This document shows positions 28,301 through 37,790 of a stretch of DNA of 64,000 nt, one piece after another; the first letter of the stretch is position 1, and every line of letters begins with the position of its first letter. A program made the position numbers and the translations under genes. The stretch is from positions 1 through 64,000 of the forward strand of contig CBDDLH010000009.1 of the NCBI GenBank assembly GCA_965230565.1, read 5' to 3'. The notes under the pieces are model-generated. The model made no database searches and was not told the origin of the DNA. It saw nothing but the letters and a program-made list of their open reading frames with translations. Source of the DNA: BCD1 sp965230565. Its GTDB lineage: Bacteria > Bacteroidota > Bacteroidia > Chitinophagales > Saprospiraceae.

Positions 28301-31300
28301 GGAATAATGGATTAAGCGATAACCCAACGCATACGGTATCACCTACCCAAACGACTACTTATACTGTAGTGGTAACAGATGCCGAAGGATGTGTTTCTAC
28401 ACAGGCAAGCGTAACGGTAATAGTAAATCCTAATCCAACCGCAACAGTATCTGTAGATGCTCATGAATCCTGTGCTGAAAACGATGGTCAACTGACGGTC
28501 AACCCAACTGGAGGAACACCTCCGTACACCTATCTATGGGATGATGCAGATGCCAGCACTTCTCAAACAGTAACTGGATTACCTGATGGCACCTACAACG
28601 TAATCGTAACTGACTCCAAAGGTTGTATTGCTACAGCTTCCGGAACGGTGGAATCAAGGTGTTTTGACCTTGCTTTGAGAAAAACATTGAGTAGTGGATT
28701 GTTGCTCCCAGGTGGTAATGTAACCTTCAATATTGAAGTGATCAACCAGGGAACCGTAGATGCGACGAATATTGAGATTACAGATTATATTCCAAACGGA
28801 CTTTCGCTGAATGACGGCAACTGGTCAGGCAATGGAACTATTGCTACCAGAACAATTGCCTCTCTTGCAGCAGGAGCCAATACATCAGTTACCATTTCTT
28901 TCAATATCTCCGGTAACTATCAGCAGGCTTCTATTATTAACTATGCAGAGATCAGCGGAGCCAATAATGTTTATGGGTTGAGTGATTTTGACAGCCCATA
29001 CGATCAGGATAATACAAATGATGCAGGCGGACAACCTGAATCACCGGCTGACAATTATGTTGATGGTGACGGTACGGGAACTCCGGGTGATGGGGTTGCT
29101 GTAACTGACGAGGATGATCACGACCCTGCATTGATTAACTTACAACAGACTTTTGACCTTGCGTTGCGTAAGACTGTGATGAACTCTGGACCTTTTGTGC
29201 CAAATGGTGTAGTGATATTCGAAGTGGAAATCATTAACCAGGGAACAGTAGATGCAACCAATGTCGAGATTACAGATTATATTCCAACAGGACTCAACCT
29301 GGTGGACGGAGCATGGTCACAATCCGGTAACCTGGCTACCAGAACCATTGCAGGTCCTATTGCTGCAAATGGCGGTTCAGCTACAGTAACCATAAGTTTC
29401 CAGATTGATGCCAACTTTGGCGGATCATCCATTGTGAATTATGCAGAGATCAGCGATGCAGACAATGCACTTGGATTGACTGATGTAGATAGCACACCTG
29501 ATCAGGATAATACCAACGATGCAGGAGGTCAGCCGGATTCACCAGCTGATGATGCAGTTAATGGTGACGGAACAGGAACTCCGGGTGATGGTGTTGCAGC
29601 AACAGACGAAGATGATCACGATCCGGCTAAAATCCAATTGCCGGTATTGGATCATTCCAAGACTTTGACTTCTATTGCGGTTCAGCCCGATGGTAGCTAT
29701 TTGGTTACCTATCAGGTGGTTGTTAATAATACAGGTTCCGTATTAGGATATTATAATCTGGAGGATGCACCAATGTTTGATGATGACATTTCTATTAACA
29801 GTGCATCATTCTCAAGTGATGCTCCGGGCAATGCCGGAAGTGGCCTTGCTGGTTCCGGACCTTGGACATTAGCTAATGATCAACAAATTTCAGGCGGGAG
29901 TACTCATACCTATACGATTGTTGTTTCTGTCAATCTCGATCTGGAAGACGGATCGGGTGACGATCTTTACTCTGCTTGTGGAGCTGCCAACCAGAATGCT
30001 CCTCAGGCTGGTGAAGGTTTGTTTAATGAATCTCGTCTGGATATTAATGATGATGGAATCTTCGATCAGTTTGACAACGCTTGTGGAGATCTTCCTTACA
30101 TCGTTATGGATAAGGAATTTGTATCAGCTGTTGTTCAGCCTGATGGAAGTTATTACGTGACCTATACGATTACAGTTGATAATAATGGAGGAGCGGATGG
30201 AGATTACACCTTGTGGGATTCACCATTATTTGAAAATGACGTTACCATTACGGCATGGGATTACACCTTCGTTGATGTAAATGCCGGTATTGGAAATGGT
30301 CCTGCCTTCAATGGTGTACCTTCTATTCCTATTAACCTTGGAACGAAGACCTTGACCACTGGTAACACTCATATTTATACTCTCGGATTTAATGTTTCTC
30401 TTGACCTGACGGGTACTGTAAATGATGGAGGCGACGATACTTATACTCCTTGTGGAACAGGAGGACCAAATGGTAATGGAGATTCAGGTCAGGGATTATA
30501 CAATCTCGCCGAGATTGATACCAACGGCGACGGTCAGCCTGATGCCAATGATGATGCATGTGCTGATTTGCCTAATATCGTTTTAGATAAAGAATTCGTT
30601 TCTGCTGTTCAGCAGGCAGATGGCAGTTACTATGTGACATATACGGTAACAGTAGAGAACAATGGTGGTGCAGATGGTGATTATACACTGTGGGATTCAC
30701 CGTTATTTGAGGATGATGTTACTATCACAGCATGGGATTACACCTTTGTTGATGTAAATGCCGGAATTGGAAATGGTCCTGCCTTCAATGGCGCACCTTC
30801 TATTCCGATCAACCTTGGAACGAAGACGCTTACAGCAGGTAATACACATATTTATACTTTAGGTTTTAATGTAACACTGGATGTGCTTGGAAATGTGAAT
30901 GACGGAGGAGATGACATGTATACACCTTGTGGAACCGGAGGCCAAAATGGAAATGGAGGCCCTGGCCAGGGATTGTACAATCTCGCAGAGATCGACACCA
31001 ACGGTGACGGACAGCCTGACGCGAATGATGATGCCTGTGGTGATCTTCCAGCGATCGATCACCAGAAAGATTTTGTAAGTGCGGTACAGCAGCCAGACGG
31101 AAGCTTTGATGTGACTTACACCGTTACGGTGATGAACACCGGAGGTGCGGCAGGAACTTATGACCTGACAGATACACCATCATACGATGATGATATCAGC
31201 ATTAACAGTGCTTCTTACTCAAGTGATGCACCAGGAAATGGCGGATCAGGTTTGGCAGGCAATGGTCCTTGGACCTTGGCCAACGATCAAAACATTGCAG

Positions 31301-34300
31301 CGAACAGTACACATACTTATACTTTAGTTGTTAATGTGAGTATAGATATCACAGACGGTCAGGGTGACGATACCTACACAGCATGTGGAACGGCAAGCCC
31401 GAATAACCCACAAGCGGGAGAAGGTCTGTACAATATGACAGCCCTTGATTTGAATAATGATGGTCAGCCAGAGCAGACAGACGATGCCTGTGGTGATCTT
31501 CCAGCGATCGATCACCAGAAAGATTTTGTAAGTGCGGTACAGCAGCCAGACGGAAGTTATGATGTGACTTACACCGTAACGGTGATGAACACCGGAGGTG
31601 CAGCAGGAACTTATGACCTGACAGATACACCATCATACGATGATGATATCAGCATTAACAGTGCTTCTTACTCAAGTGATGCACCAGGAAATGGCGGATC
31701 AGGTTTGGCAGGCAATGGTCCTTGGACTTTGGCCAACGACCAGAACATTGCAGCGAACAGTACACATACTTATACTTTAGTTGTAAATGTGAGTATAGAT
31801 ATCACAGACGGTCAGGGTGACGATACCTACACAGCGTGTGGAACGGCAAGCCCGAATAACCCACAAGCGGGAGAAGGTCTGTACAATATGACTGCCCTTG
31901 ATTTGAATAATGATGGTCAGCCAGAGCAGACAGACGATGCCTGTGGTGATCTTCCAGCGATCGATCACCAGAAAGATTTTGTAAGTGCGGTACAGCAGCC
32001 AGACGGAAGCTTTGACGTGACTTACACCGTTACGGTGATGAACACCGGAGGTGCAGTAGGAACTTATGACCTGACAGATACACCATCATACGATGATGAT
32101 ATCAGCATTAACAGTGCTTCTTACTCAAGTGATGCACCAGGAAATGGCGGATCAGGTTTGGCAGGCAATGGTCCTTGGACCTTGGCCAACGATCAAAACA
32201 TTGCAGCGAACAGTACACATACTTATACTTTAGTTGTAAATGTGAGTATAGATATCACAGACGGTCAGGGTGACGATACCTACACAGCATGTGGAACGGC
32301 AAGCCCGAATAACCCACAAGCGGGAGAAGGTCTGTACAATATGACTGCCCTTGATTTGAATAATGATGGTCAGCCAGAGCAGACAGACGATGCCTGTGGT
32401 GATCTTCCAGCGATCGATCACCAGAAAGATTTTGTAAGTGCGGTACAGCAGCCAGACGGAAGCTTTGACGTGACTTACACCGTTACGGTGATGAACACCG
32501 GAGGTGCAGCAGGAACTTATGACCTGACAGATACACCATCATACGATGATGATATCAGCATTAACAGTGCTTCTTACTCAAGTGATGCACCAGGAAATGG
32601 CGGATCTGGTTTGGCAGGCAATGGTCCTTGGACCTTAGCCAACGACCAGAACATTGCAGCGAACAGTACACATACTTATACTTTAGTTGTAAATGTGAGT
32701 ATAGATATTAACGACGGCCAGGGTGATGACACCTACACAGCGTGTGGAACGGCAAGTACTAATGATCCACAGGCCGGAGAAGGTCTGTACAATATGACAG
32801 CCCTTGATCTGAATAACGACGGACAGCCAGAGCAGACAGATGATGCCTGTGGTGACATTCCGGTTATTGAACTGGATAAAGAATTCGTTTCAGCAGTCGT
32901 TCAACCTGATGGAAGTTACTATGTAACCTACACCATTGAAGTAACCAATAGTGGAGGAGTAGATGGAGATTACACTTTGTGGGATTCACCATTGTTTGAA
33001 AATGATGTTACCATTAATGCATGGGATTATACCTTTGTCGATGTTGATGCCGGAATTGGAAATGGTCCTGCTTTTGTAGGAGCACCGTCTATTCCGATCA
33101 ATCTTGGAACGAAGACCCTCACAGTAGGAAATACACATATTTATACCCTTGGATTCAACGTTACCCTGGACCTTTCCGGTACCGTGAACGATGGTGGCGA
33201 CGATATTTACACAGGCTGTGGAACCGGTGGACCTAATGGAAAAGGTGATTCCGGTCAAGGATTGTACAATATTGCAGAGATTGATACCGATGGAGATGGA
33301 CAGCCGGATGATAATGATGATGCATGTGGCGATCTTCCATATATTGAATTAGATAAAGAATTTATTTCAGCAGTTCAGCAGGCAGATGGTAGCTACTACG
33401 TGACCTACACGGTAGAAGTAACTAATATTGGTGGTGCAGCAGGTGATTACACTTTGTGGGATTCACCATTATTTGAAGATGACGTTACCATCACAGCGTG
33501 GGATTACACTTTCGTCGATGTTGATGCCGGAATTGGAAATGGCCCTGCCTTTGTCGGAGCACCTGCTATCCCGATCAACCTCGGAACGAAAACTATTACT
33601 GCCGGAAATACACATATTTATACCCTTGGATTCAATGTAACTCTTGATGTATTGGGTAATGTGAATGATGGCGGTGATGATATTTACACAGCGTGTGGAA
33701 CCGGAGGTCAGAACGGTAATGGAGGTCCGGGACAAGGGTTGTATAACCTTGCAGAAATAGATACCAACGGTGACGGCCAGCCAGATGCCAATGATGATGA
33801 TTGTGGTGACCTGCCAGCTATCGAGCACTACAAAGATTTTGTAAGTGCGGTACAGCAGCCGGACGGAAGTTACGATGTAACTTACACCGTTACGGTGATG
33901 AATACCGGAGGAGCAGCAGGCTATTATGACCTTACAGATACACCGTCATTTGATGATGATATCAGTATCAACAGTGCCTCTTACTCAAGTGATGCACCGG
34001 GTAATGGTGGATCTGGATTGGCAGGTAACGGTCCTTGGACTTTGGCTAATGACCAGAACATTGCTGCGAACAATACACATACCTATACCCTGGTTGTGAA
34101 TGTCAGCATTGATGTAACGGATGGTCAGGGAGACGATACTTACACTGCTTGTGGAACAGCAACACCAAATGATCCGCAAGCTGGTGAAGGATTATTCAAT
34201 ATGACAGCCCTTGACCTGAATAATGATGGTCAGCCGGAACAGACGGATGATGCCTGTGGCGATATTGATTTGTTCGATTTGGCACTTACTAAAGTTGTTG

Positions 34301-34890
34301 ACAATTCAACTCCTGGACCTTACACTCAGGGAAGTACAGTAACGTTTGAAATTGAAGTTACAAACCAGGGAACTCTTCCTGCAACGAATATTGAAGTAAC
34401 TGATTATATCCCAACAGGTTTGAACCTGTCGGATGGTGCATGGAACCAGAGTGGTAATTTGGCAACCAGAACAATTGCGGGACCATTGGCAAGTGGTGCA
34501 TCAACATCCGTTACGATTACTTTTGTAATTGACGGTAACTTCCAGGGGACATCAATTGTAAATTATGCTGAAATAAGTGATGCAGATAATCCTTCCGGAC
34601 TTGCAGATAATGACAGTACACCGGATCAGGATAATACGAATGATGCAGGCGGACAGCCAAACTCACCGGCAGATGATGCAGTGAATGGTGACGGAACCGG
34701 TACACCAGGTGATGGTGTTCCAGCAACGGATGAGGATGATCATGACCCTGCACAGATCGATGTAGATCAGACATTTGACCTTGCACTTCGTAAGACAGAG
34801 ATCAGCTCTGGCCCTTATACACAAGGATCAACGGTTACCTTCCAGATCGAAGTGATCAATCAGGGAAGTTTGGATGCTACGAATAGTTGA
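22315..34890 (+). CDS. giant T9SS surface adhesin, fragment 1 of 4 (N-terminus, thioester-like domain, SprB/PKD and DUF11 repeats)
   Basis: This is the first and largest reading frame (about 4,190 residues) of what appears to be one gene running to 49303. ATG 22315 is preceded by AAAAAGG and begins a long signal peptide ending in INAQ (residue 45); the frame is open from 22195. Domains in order: a candidate thioester domain (Cys228 in VEVLCMNYN, Gln287 in MNQAIWNFTN); unassigned beta regions; a Big_9/cadherin-like domain (24118-24375); alternating PKD-like and SprB repeats (25240-28660); two DUF11 domains (to about 29640); ten 151-159-residue units of the form D-K-x-F-V-S-A-V-x-Q-P-D-G-S-Y; and further DUF11. 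It ends at a premature TGA (34888-34890) caused by an extra A in GAATAGTTGAG, where sister repeats read GAATGTTGAG. Role: cell-surface adhesion or gliding (inference). Confidence 0.9.
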   Translation: MKKVYTPVINFLGNHATTRQANRILSLIGLILAVAITTPLQINAQEAEQSNFAQKPTTSSEVTSCVAPVINTIYMTHETDCGSKDGSINIQIMDLSTIPSAYSVNLEHGDKGITTYSGLVPEDGVITLADIATGVYGSFSVVREIDDCSSEMYGEDLMIRHGCDEEFEARTGCGYGTINYTNCYYETISIEQSDLEQNTYIFTRNSYLGCISYVDSDCDVQQGVEVLCMNYNLTEPTPNHGYDYGEITFEKIVGASDYGISDLTAERINWIMCNGSSYGYSKAQMNQAIWNFTNPGYGCNTLCGLAISNVPSVQGGIADQMVFFKSSNNSIQPFVKFACYEPSLPTPPDTYVFDCDDGKTIDLYTSGANCANVFDSYISGINDDGNVYQAVVEVVYKSTYPGSTIEVNVDGVNYSIGEVTLTGTSSNVWAYRGLVAGPVDEVYHISETGQCGNGSGLQSLIVYAFKNVSESRALTATFTSQSGYCDEESFTFPITTDIAPRDIEVILPISELTPDGRHMVITATAGGQSASTTILGPDATCCVASPSVTITNVPGWATSITVTVNTQPSTDPSSPQNCGQSWVMAGYAIVDVDCVDCVDPVVVDDQYDTCEDTSVSGNVLNNDSNLSNQTITLTSSPMHGSVTINNDGTFTYTPLNNYYGSDQFHYTVCNEGLACCVEGTVNITVDEEPNVDVTVQNATCGDDNGTITFTFPDNPNRTSIEFSMDGGNSYPLQSADNAGSASFENLGAGTYHLYVRWGNEDCPVDLGNYTITNELGPEVYITCPSDPYESRGVSNSDQTCGSNNYGFYSGNLVNNYTGQKHWTVQNATFVENNNGSAVLQMEAINNADPDLVFQIETVFRGRTFSTPAGSPKENTQCVGDIDNSDWYYYTALSGTLTGSGDLAGAVVQFVGTGASFQVGTGANLNDASVFGASGWLALDIVSQPSSGASLVGGSTGDFNIDLSGSTLVGRPDLGECLTICAGESATLMANANGGTAPLTYSWSNGDTGENITVSPATTTTYYVTVTDANGCTSVDEATVTVHPTPTISADATPALCGFDVGTATASADGGTEPYTFSWSNGLGDGEQQTGLAPGTYHVTVTDANGCTATTSVTVLNILGPEITASAAPETICLGESSTLTAVGSGGTEPYTYTWDNNLGTGNSKTVNPVSTTTYGVTVEDANGCTASTTVTVTVHPNPSVSINKTDATCGDENGTATASGSGGTAPYSYTWSDGLGTGATKTGLAPGTYSVTVEDANGCTGSNSITIINIAGPGISASAQPEEICVGESSVISALATGGTAPHTYTWDNNLGTGDTKTVNPTSTTTYGVTVEDANGCEASTTVTVTVHPNPTVSISKTDATCGDNNGTATASGSGGTAPYSYTWSDGLGTGASKTGLAPGTYSVTVEDANGCTGTGNITINNIAGPGISANAMPDEICLGESSVLTATATGGTAPYTYTWDHNLGTGDSKMVSPTSTTTYGVTVEDANGCEASTTVTVTVHPNPTVSIVKTDATCGDNNGTVTATASGGTAPYTYAWNGGLGMGASKTGVAPGTYTVTVHDANGCSSMATVTVNNIGGPSVDAGDDVAICLGGNTTLTATPSGGTPPYSYVWSGGASNNQNAYVGPSFTTTFSVTVTDANGCQAVDAVTVTVNPNPTVSISKTDATCGDDNGTATASGSGGTAPYTYTWSDGLGTGATKTGLAPGTYSVTVQDANGCTGTNSITIINIPGPGISASAAPQEICVGESSVLTAVANGGTAPFTYTWDHNLGTGDTKTVNPTSTTTYGVTVEDANGCEASTTVTVTVHPNPTVSITKTDATCGDENGTATASGSGGTAPYSYTWSDGLGTGATKTGLAPGTYTVTVEDANGCTGTGNITINNIDGPGITASAAPDEICEGFSSVLTAVASGGTAPFTYTWDHNLGTGATKTVTPSQTTTYGVTVEDANGCEASTTVTVTVNPNPEVSVTATPDEICVGFSSDLVATVNGGTAPFSYNWNNGLSDNPTHTVSPTQTTTYTVVVTDAEGCVSTQASVTVIVNPNPTATVSVDAHESCAENDGQLTVNPTGGTPPYTYLWDDADASTSQTVTGLPDGTYNVIVTDSKGCIATASGTVESRCFDLALRKTLSSGLLLPGGNVTFNIEVINQGTVDATNIEITDYIPNGLSLNDGNWSGNGTIATRTIASLAAGANTSVTISFNISGNYQQASIINYAEISGANNVYGLSDFDSPYDQDNTNDAGGQPESPADNYVDGDGTGTPGDGVAVTDEDDHDPALINLQQTFDLALRKTVMNSGPFVPNGVVIFEVEIINQGTVDATNVEITDYIPTGLNLVDGAWSQSGNLATRTIAGPIAANGGSATVTISFQIDANFGGSSIVNYAEISDADNALGLTDVDSTPDQDNTNDAGGQPDSPADDAVNGDGTGTPGDGVAATDEDDHDPAKIQLPVLDHSKTLTSIAVQPDGSYLVTYQVVVNNTGSVLGYYNLEDAPMFDDDISINSASFSSDAPGNAGSGLAGSGPWTLANDQQISGGSTHTYTIVVSVNLDLEDGSGDDLYSACGAANQNAPQAGEGLFNESRLDINDDGIFDQFDNACGDLPYIVMDKEFVSAVVQPDGSYYVTYTITVDNNGGADGDYTLWDSPLFENDVTITAWDYTFVDVNAGIGNGPAFNGVPSIPINLGTKTLTTGNTHIYTLGFNVSLDLTGTVNDGGDDTYTPCGTGGPNGNGDSGQGLYNLAEIDTNGDGQPDANDDACADLPNIVLDKEFVSAVQQADGSYYVTYTVTVENNGGADGDYTLWDSPLFEDDVTITAWDYTFVDVNAGIGNGPAFNGAPSIPINLGTKTLTAGNTHIYTLGFNVTLDVLGNVNDGGDDMYTPCGTGGQNGNGGPGQGLYNLAEIDTNGDGQPDANDDACGDLPAIDHQKDFVSAVQQPDGSFDVTYTVTVMNTGGAAGTYDLTDTPSYDDDISINSASYSSDAPGNGGSGLAGNGPWTLANDQNIAANSTHTYTLVVNVSIDITDGQGDDTYTACGTASPNNPQAGEGLYNMTALDLNNDGQPEQTDDACGDLPAIDHQKDFVSAVQQPDGSYDVTYTVTVMNTGGAAGTYDLTDTPSYDDDISINSASYSSDAPGNGGSGLAGNGPWTLANDQNIAANSTHTYTLVVNVSIDITDGQGDDTYTACGTASPNNPQAGEGLYNMTALDLNNDGQPEQTDDACGDLPAIDHQKDFVSAVQQPDGSFDVTYTVTVMNTGGAVGTYDLTDTPSYDDDISINSASYSSDAPGNGGSGLAGNGPWTLANDQNIAANSTHTYTLVVNVSIDITDGQGDDTYTACGTASPNNPQAGEGLYNMTALDLNNDGQPEQTDDACGDLPAIDHQKDFVSAVQQPDGSFDVTYTVTVMNTGGAAGTYDLTDTPSYDDDISINSASYSSDAPGNGGSGLAGNGPWTLANDQNIAANSTHTYTLVVNVSIDINDGQGDDTYTACGTASTNDPQAGEGLYNMTALDLNNDGQPEQTDDACGDIPVIELDKEFVSAVVQPDGSYYVTYTIEVTNSGGVDGDYTLWDSPLFENDVTINAWDYTFVDVDAGIGNGPAFVGAPSIPINLGTKTLTVGNTHIYTLGFNVTLDLSGTVNDGGDDIYTGCGTGGPNGKGDSGQGLYNIAEIDTDGDGQPDDNDDACGDLPYIELDKEFISAVQQADGSYYVTYTVEVTNIGGAAGDYTLWDSPLFEDDVTITAWDYTFVDVDAGIGNGPAFVGAPAIPINLGTKTITAGNTHIYTLGFNVTLDVLGNVNDGGDDIYTACGTGGQNGNGGPGQGLYNLAEIDTNGDGQPDANDDDCGDLPAIEHYKDFVSAVQQPDGSYDVTYTVTVMNTGGAAGYYDLTDTPSFDDDISINSASYSSDAPGNGGSGLAGNGPWTLANDQNIAANNTHTYTLVVNVSIDVTDGQGDDTYTACGTATPNDPQAGEGLFNMTALDLNNDGQPEQTDDACGDIDLFDLALTKVVDNSTPGPYTQGSTVTFEIEVTNQGTLPATNIEVTDYIPTGLNLSDGAWNQSGNLATRTIAGPLASGASTSVTITFVIDGNFQGTSIVNYAEISDADNPSGLADNDSTPDQDNTNDAGGQPNSPADDAVNGDGTGTPGDGVPATDEDDHDPAQIDVDQTFDLALRKTEISSGPYTQGSTVTFQIEVINQGSLDATNS
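22840..23330 (+). other. candidate Cys-Gln thioester domain (TED) in the adhesin N-terminus
   Basis: The segment has the pattern of TQXA/thioester domains of Gram-positive surface proteins: a cysteine in V-E-V-L-C-M-N-Y (Cys228), a conserved-looking R-I-N-W-I-M-C-N helix start, and N-Q-A-I-W-N-F-T-N (Gln287), equivalent to T-Q-x-A-I-W. In known TEDs a Cys side chain and a Gln side chain form a reactive thioester that binds target amines covalently. Its position right after the signal peptide, at the distal tip of a long stalk, fits such an anchor. The bond itself is inference. Confidence 0.55.
25240..28660 (+). repeat. alternating PKD-like and SprB repeats in the adhesin
   Basis: About eight PKD/Ig-like units (C-x-G-E-S-S-x-L-T-A ... 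T-T-T-Y-G-V-T-V-E-D-A-N-G-C) alternate with about eight SprB-type units (A-T-C-G-D-x-N-G-T-A-T-A ... L-A-P-G-T-Y-S-V-T-V). SprB is the mobile gliding adhesin of Flavobacterium johnsoniae, built from such repeats. One pair is about 450 bases. The units differ at many silent sites, so they are older than the arrays further downstream. Confidence 0.88.
31051..32862 (+). repeat. four tandem 453-bp coding repeats
   Basis: Units begin at 31051, 31504, 31957 and 32410 with GCGATCGATCACCAG and have a constant 453-base (151-codon) period. They are nearly identical in DNA, differing at scattered single bases such as GCAGCA/GCAGTA and CAT/CGT. Diverged relatives lie at 29641 and 33820. Near identity at silent positions indicates recent duplication or ongoing gene conversion. 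Confidence 0.93.
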
Positions 34891-37790
34891 GATCAGCGAT
34901 TACATCCCAACAGGTCTGAACCTGACGGATGGCGCATGGGCTCAATCAGGATCCCTGGCAACGAGATTGCTGCGAACGGAGGTACACGATTGCCGGTCCA
35001 ATTGCTGCGAACGGAGGTACAGCGACTGTAACGATCACATTCCAGATTGATGCGAACTTCCAGGGCACAAGCCTTGAGAACTATGCAGAGATCAGTGATG
35101 CAGATAATGCACTGAACCAGCCGGATGTAGACAGTACACCGGATCAGGATAATACAAACGATGCAGGCGGACAGCCAAACTCACCGGCAGATGATGCAGT
35201 GAATGGAGACGGAACAGGTACACCGGGTGATGGCGTACCAGGAACGGATGAGGATGATCATGACCCTGCACAGATCAATGTAGATCAGACGTTTGACCTT
35301 GCGCTGCGTAAGACAGAGATCAGCTCTGGCCCTTACACACAAGGATCAACGGTTACCTTCCAGATCGAAGTGATCAATCAGGGAAGTTTGGATGCTACGA
35401 ATGTTGAGATCAGCGATTACATCCCAACAGGTTTGAACCTGACGGATGGCGCATGGGCTCAATCTGGTAGTATTGCAACAAGAACGATAGCCGGACCGAT
35501 TGCTGCGAACGGAGGTACAGCGACTGTAACGATCACGTTCCAGATCGATGCGAACTTCCAGGGCACCAGCCTTGAGAACTATGCAGAGATCAGCGATGCA
35601 GATAATGCACTGAACCAGCCGGATGTAGACAGTACACCGGATCAGGATAATACAAATGATGCAGGTGGTCAGCCAAATTCACCGGCAGATGATGCAGTGA
35701 ATGGAGACGGAACCGGTACACCAGGTGATGGTGTTCCAGCAACGGATGAGGATGATCATGACCCTGCACAGATCGATGTAGATCAGACATTTGACCTTGC
35801 GCTGCGTAAGACAGAGATCAGCTCTGGCCCTTACACACAAGGATCAACGGTTACCTTCCAGATCGAAGTGATCAATCAGGGAAGTTTGGATGCTACGAAT
35901 GTTGAGATCAGCGATTACATCCCAACAGGTTTGAACCTGACGGATGGAGCATGGGCTCAAGCTGGTAGTATTGCAACCAGAACGATTGCCGGTCCAATTG
36001 CTGCGAACGGAGGTACAGCGACTGTAACGATCACGTTCCAGATCGATGCGAACTTCCAGGGCACCAGCCTTGAGAACTATGCAGAGATCAGCGATGCAGA
36101 TAATGCACTGAACCAGCCGGATGTAGACAGTACACCGGATCAGGATAATACCAATGATGCAGGTGGACAGCCAAATTCACCGGCAGATGATGCAGTGAAT
36201 GGTGACGGAACAGGTACACCGGGAGATGGTGTTCCAGGAACGGATGAGGATGATCATGACCCATCACAGATCGATGTAGATCAGACATTTGACCTTGCGC
36301 TGCGTAAGACAGAGATCAGCTCTGGCCCTTATACACAAGGATCAACGGTTACGTTCCAGATCGAAGTGATCAATCAGGGAAGTTTGGATGCTACGAATGT
36401 TGAGATCAGCGATTACATCCCAACAGGTCTGAACCTGACGGATGGCGCATGGGCTCAAGCTGGTAGTATTGCAACCAGAACGATTGCCGGTCCGATTGCT
36501 GCGAACGGAGGTACAGCGACTGTAACGATCACATTCCAGATTGATGCGAACTTCCAGGGCACCAGCCTTGAGAACTATGCAGAGATCAGCGATGCAGATA
36601 ATGCACTGAACCAGCCGGATGTAGACAGTACACCGGATCAGGATAATACAAATGATGCAGGCGGACAGCCAAACTCACCGGCAGATGATGCAGTGAATGG
36701 AGACGGAACAGGTACACCAGGAGATGGTGTTCCAGCAACGGATGAGGATGATCATGACCCTGCACAGATCGATGTAGATCAGACATTTGACCTTGCACTT
36801 CGTAAGACAGAGATCAGCTCTGGCCCTTATACACAAGGATCAACGGTTACCTTCCAGATCGAAGTGATCAATCAGGGAAGTTTGGATGCTACGAATGTTG
36901 AGATCAGCGATTACATCCCAACAGGTCTGAACCTGACGGATGGCGCATGGGCTCAAGAGGAAGTATTGCAACGAGAACGATTGATCACGTTCCGGTCCAA
37001 TTGCTGCGAACGGAGGTACAGCGACTGTAACGATCACATTCCAGATTGATGCGAACTTCCAGGGCACAAGCCTTGAGAACTATGCAGAGATCAGCGATGC
37101 AGATAATGCACTGAACCAGCCGGATGTAGACAGTACACCGGATCAGGATAATACAAATGATGCAGGCGGACAGCCAAACTCACCGGCGGATGATGCAGTG
37201 AATGGTCAGACGGAACAGGTACACCAGGTGATGGTGTTCCAGCAACGGATGAGGATGATCATGACCCATCACAGATCGATGTAGATCAGACATTTGACCT
37301 TGCACTGCGTAAGACGACCATCAGTTCTGGTCCATACATGCAGGGTAGTACAATTGTTTATCAGATCGAAGTAATCAATCAAGGAAGTCTGGATGCTACG
37401 AATGTTGAGATCAGCGATTACATTTCAACAGGTCTGAACCTGACGGATGCAGCATGGAGCCAGAGTGGCAACATCGCTACCAGAACGATTGCTGGTCCGA
37501 TTGCTGCTAATGGAGGTGTTGCTACTGTAACAATTACGTTCCAGGTTGACGCTACGTTCCAGGGTACAAGTGTAGTTAACTACGCAGAGATCAGTGATGC
37601 AGAAAATACATTGAACCAGCCGGATGTAGATAGTACACCGGATCAGGATAATACCAATGATGCAGGTGGTCAGCCAAATTCACCGGCAGATGATGCAGTG
37701 AATGGAGACGGGTCAGGTACACCAGGTGATGGTGTTCCATCAACGGATGAAGATGATCACGATCCTGCACAGAATGATATTGAACAGACT
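34774..37790 (+). repeat. six tandem 498-bp DUF11 coding repeats
   Basis: Units start (TTTGACCTTGC) at 34774, 35292, 35790, 36288, 36786 and 37293, and the array ends at 37790. The spacing is 498 bases except for unit 1 (518) and unit 5 (507). Those two contain the frame-disrupting indels. Each unit encodes a DUF11 domain plus a linker rich in Asp, Asn and Gly. Confidence 0.93.
34929..37049 (+). CDS. giant surface adhesin, fragment 2 of 4 (DUF11 repeats)
   Basis: This 706-residue frame is an internal piece of the adhesin, with no start signal of its own. The first 19 codons are out-of-frame sequence, and true coding resumes at TIAGPIAANGG. It contains four and a half DUF11 units (F-D-L-A-L-R-K-T-E-I-S-S-G-P-Y-T-Q-G-S-T ...). 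The frame change relative to fragment 1 comes from an extra A near 34886 and a 19-base insertion near 34967-34985 copied from further along the same repeat. It ends out of frame (WAQEEVLQRERLITF...) because one base is missing near 36958 and eight bases are inserted near 36985. Confidence 0.85.
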   Translation: MAHGLNQDPWQRDCCERRYTIAGPIAANGGTATVTITFQIDANFQGTSLENYAEISDADNALNQPDVDSTPDQDNTNDAGGQPNSPADDAVNGDGTGTPGDGVPGTDEDDHDPAQINVDQTFDLALRKTEISSGPYTQGSTVTFQIEVINQGSLDATNVEISDYIPTGLNLTDGAWAQSGSIATRTIAGPIAANGGTATVTITFQIDANFQGTSLENYAEISDADNALNQPDVDSTPDQDNTNDAGGQPNSPADDAVNGDGTGTPGDGVPATDEDDHDPAQIDVDQTFDLALRKTEISSGPYTQGSTVTFQIEVINQGSLDATNVEISDYIPTGLNLTDGAWAQAGSIATRTIAGPIAANGGTATVTITFQIDANFQGTSLENYAEISDADNALNQPDVDSTPDQDNTNDAGGQPNSPADDAVNGDGTGTPGDGVPGTDEDDHDPSQIDVDQTFDLALRKTEISSGPYTQGSTVTFQIEVINQGSLDATNVEISDYIPTGLNLTDGAWAQAGSIATRTIAGPIAANGGTATVTITFQIDANFQGTSLENYAEISDADNALNQPDVDSTPDQDNTNDAGGQPNSPADDAVNGDGTGTPGDGVPATDEDDHDPAQIDVDQTFDLALRKTEISSGPYTQGSTVTFQIEVINQGSLDATNVEISDYIPTGLNLTDGAWAQEEVLQRERLITFRSNCCERRYSDCNDHIPD

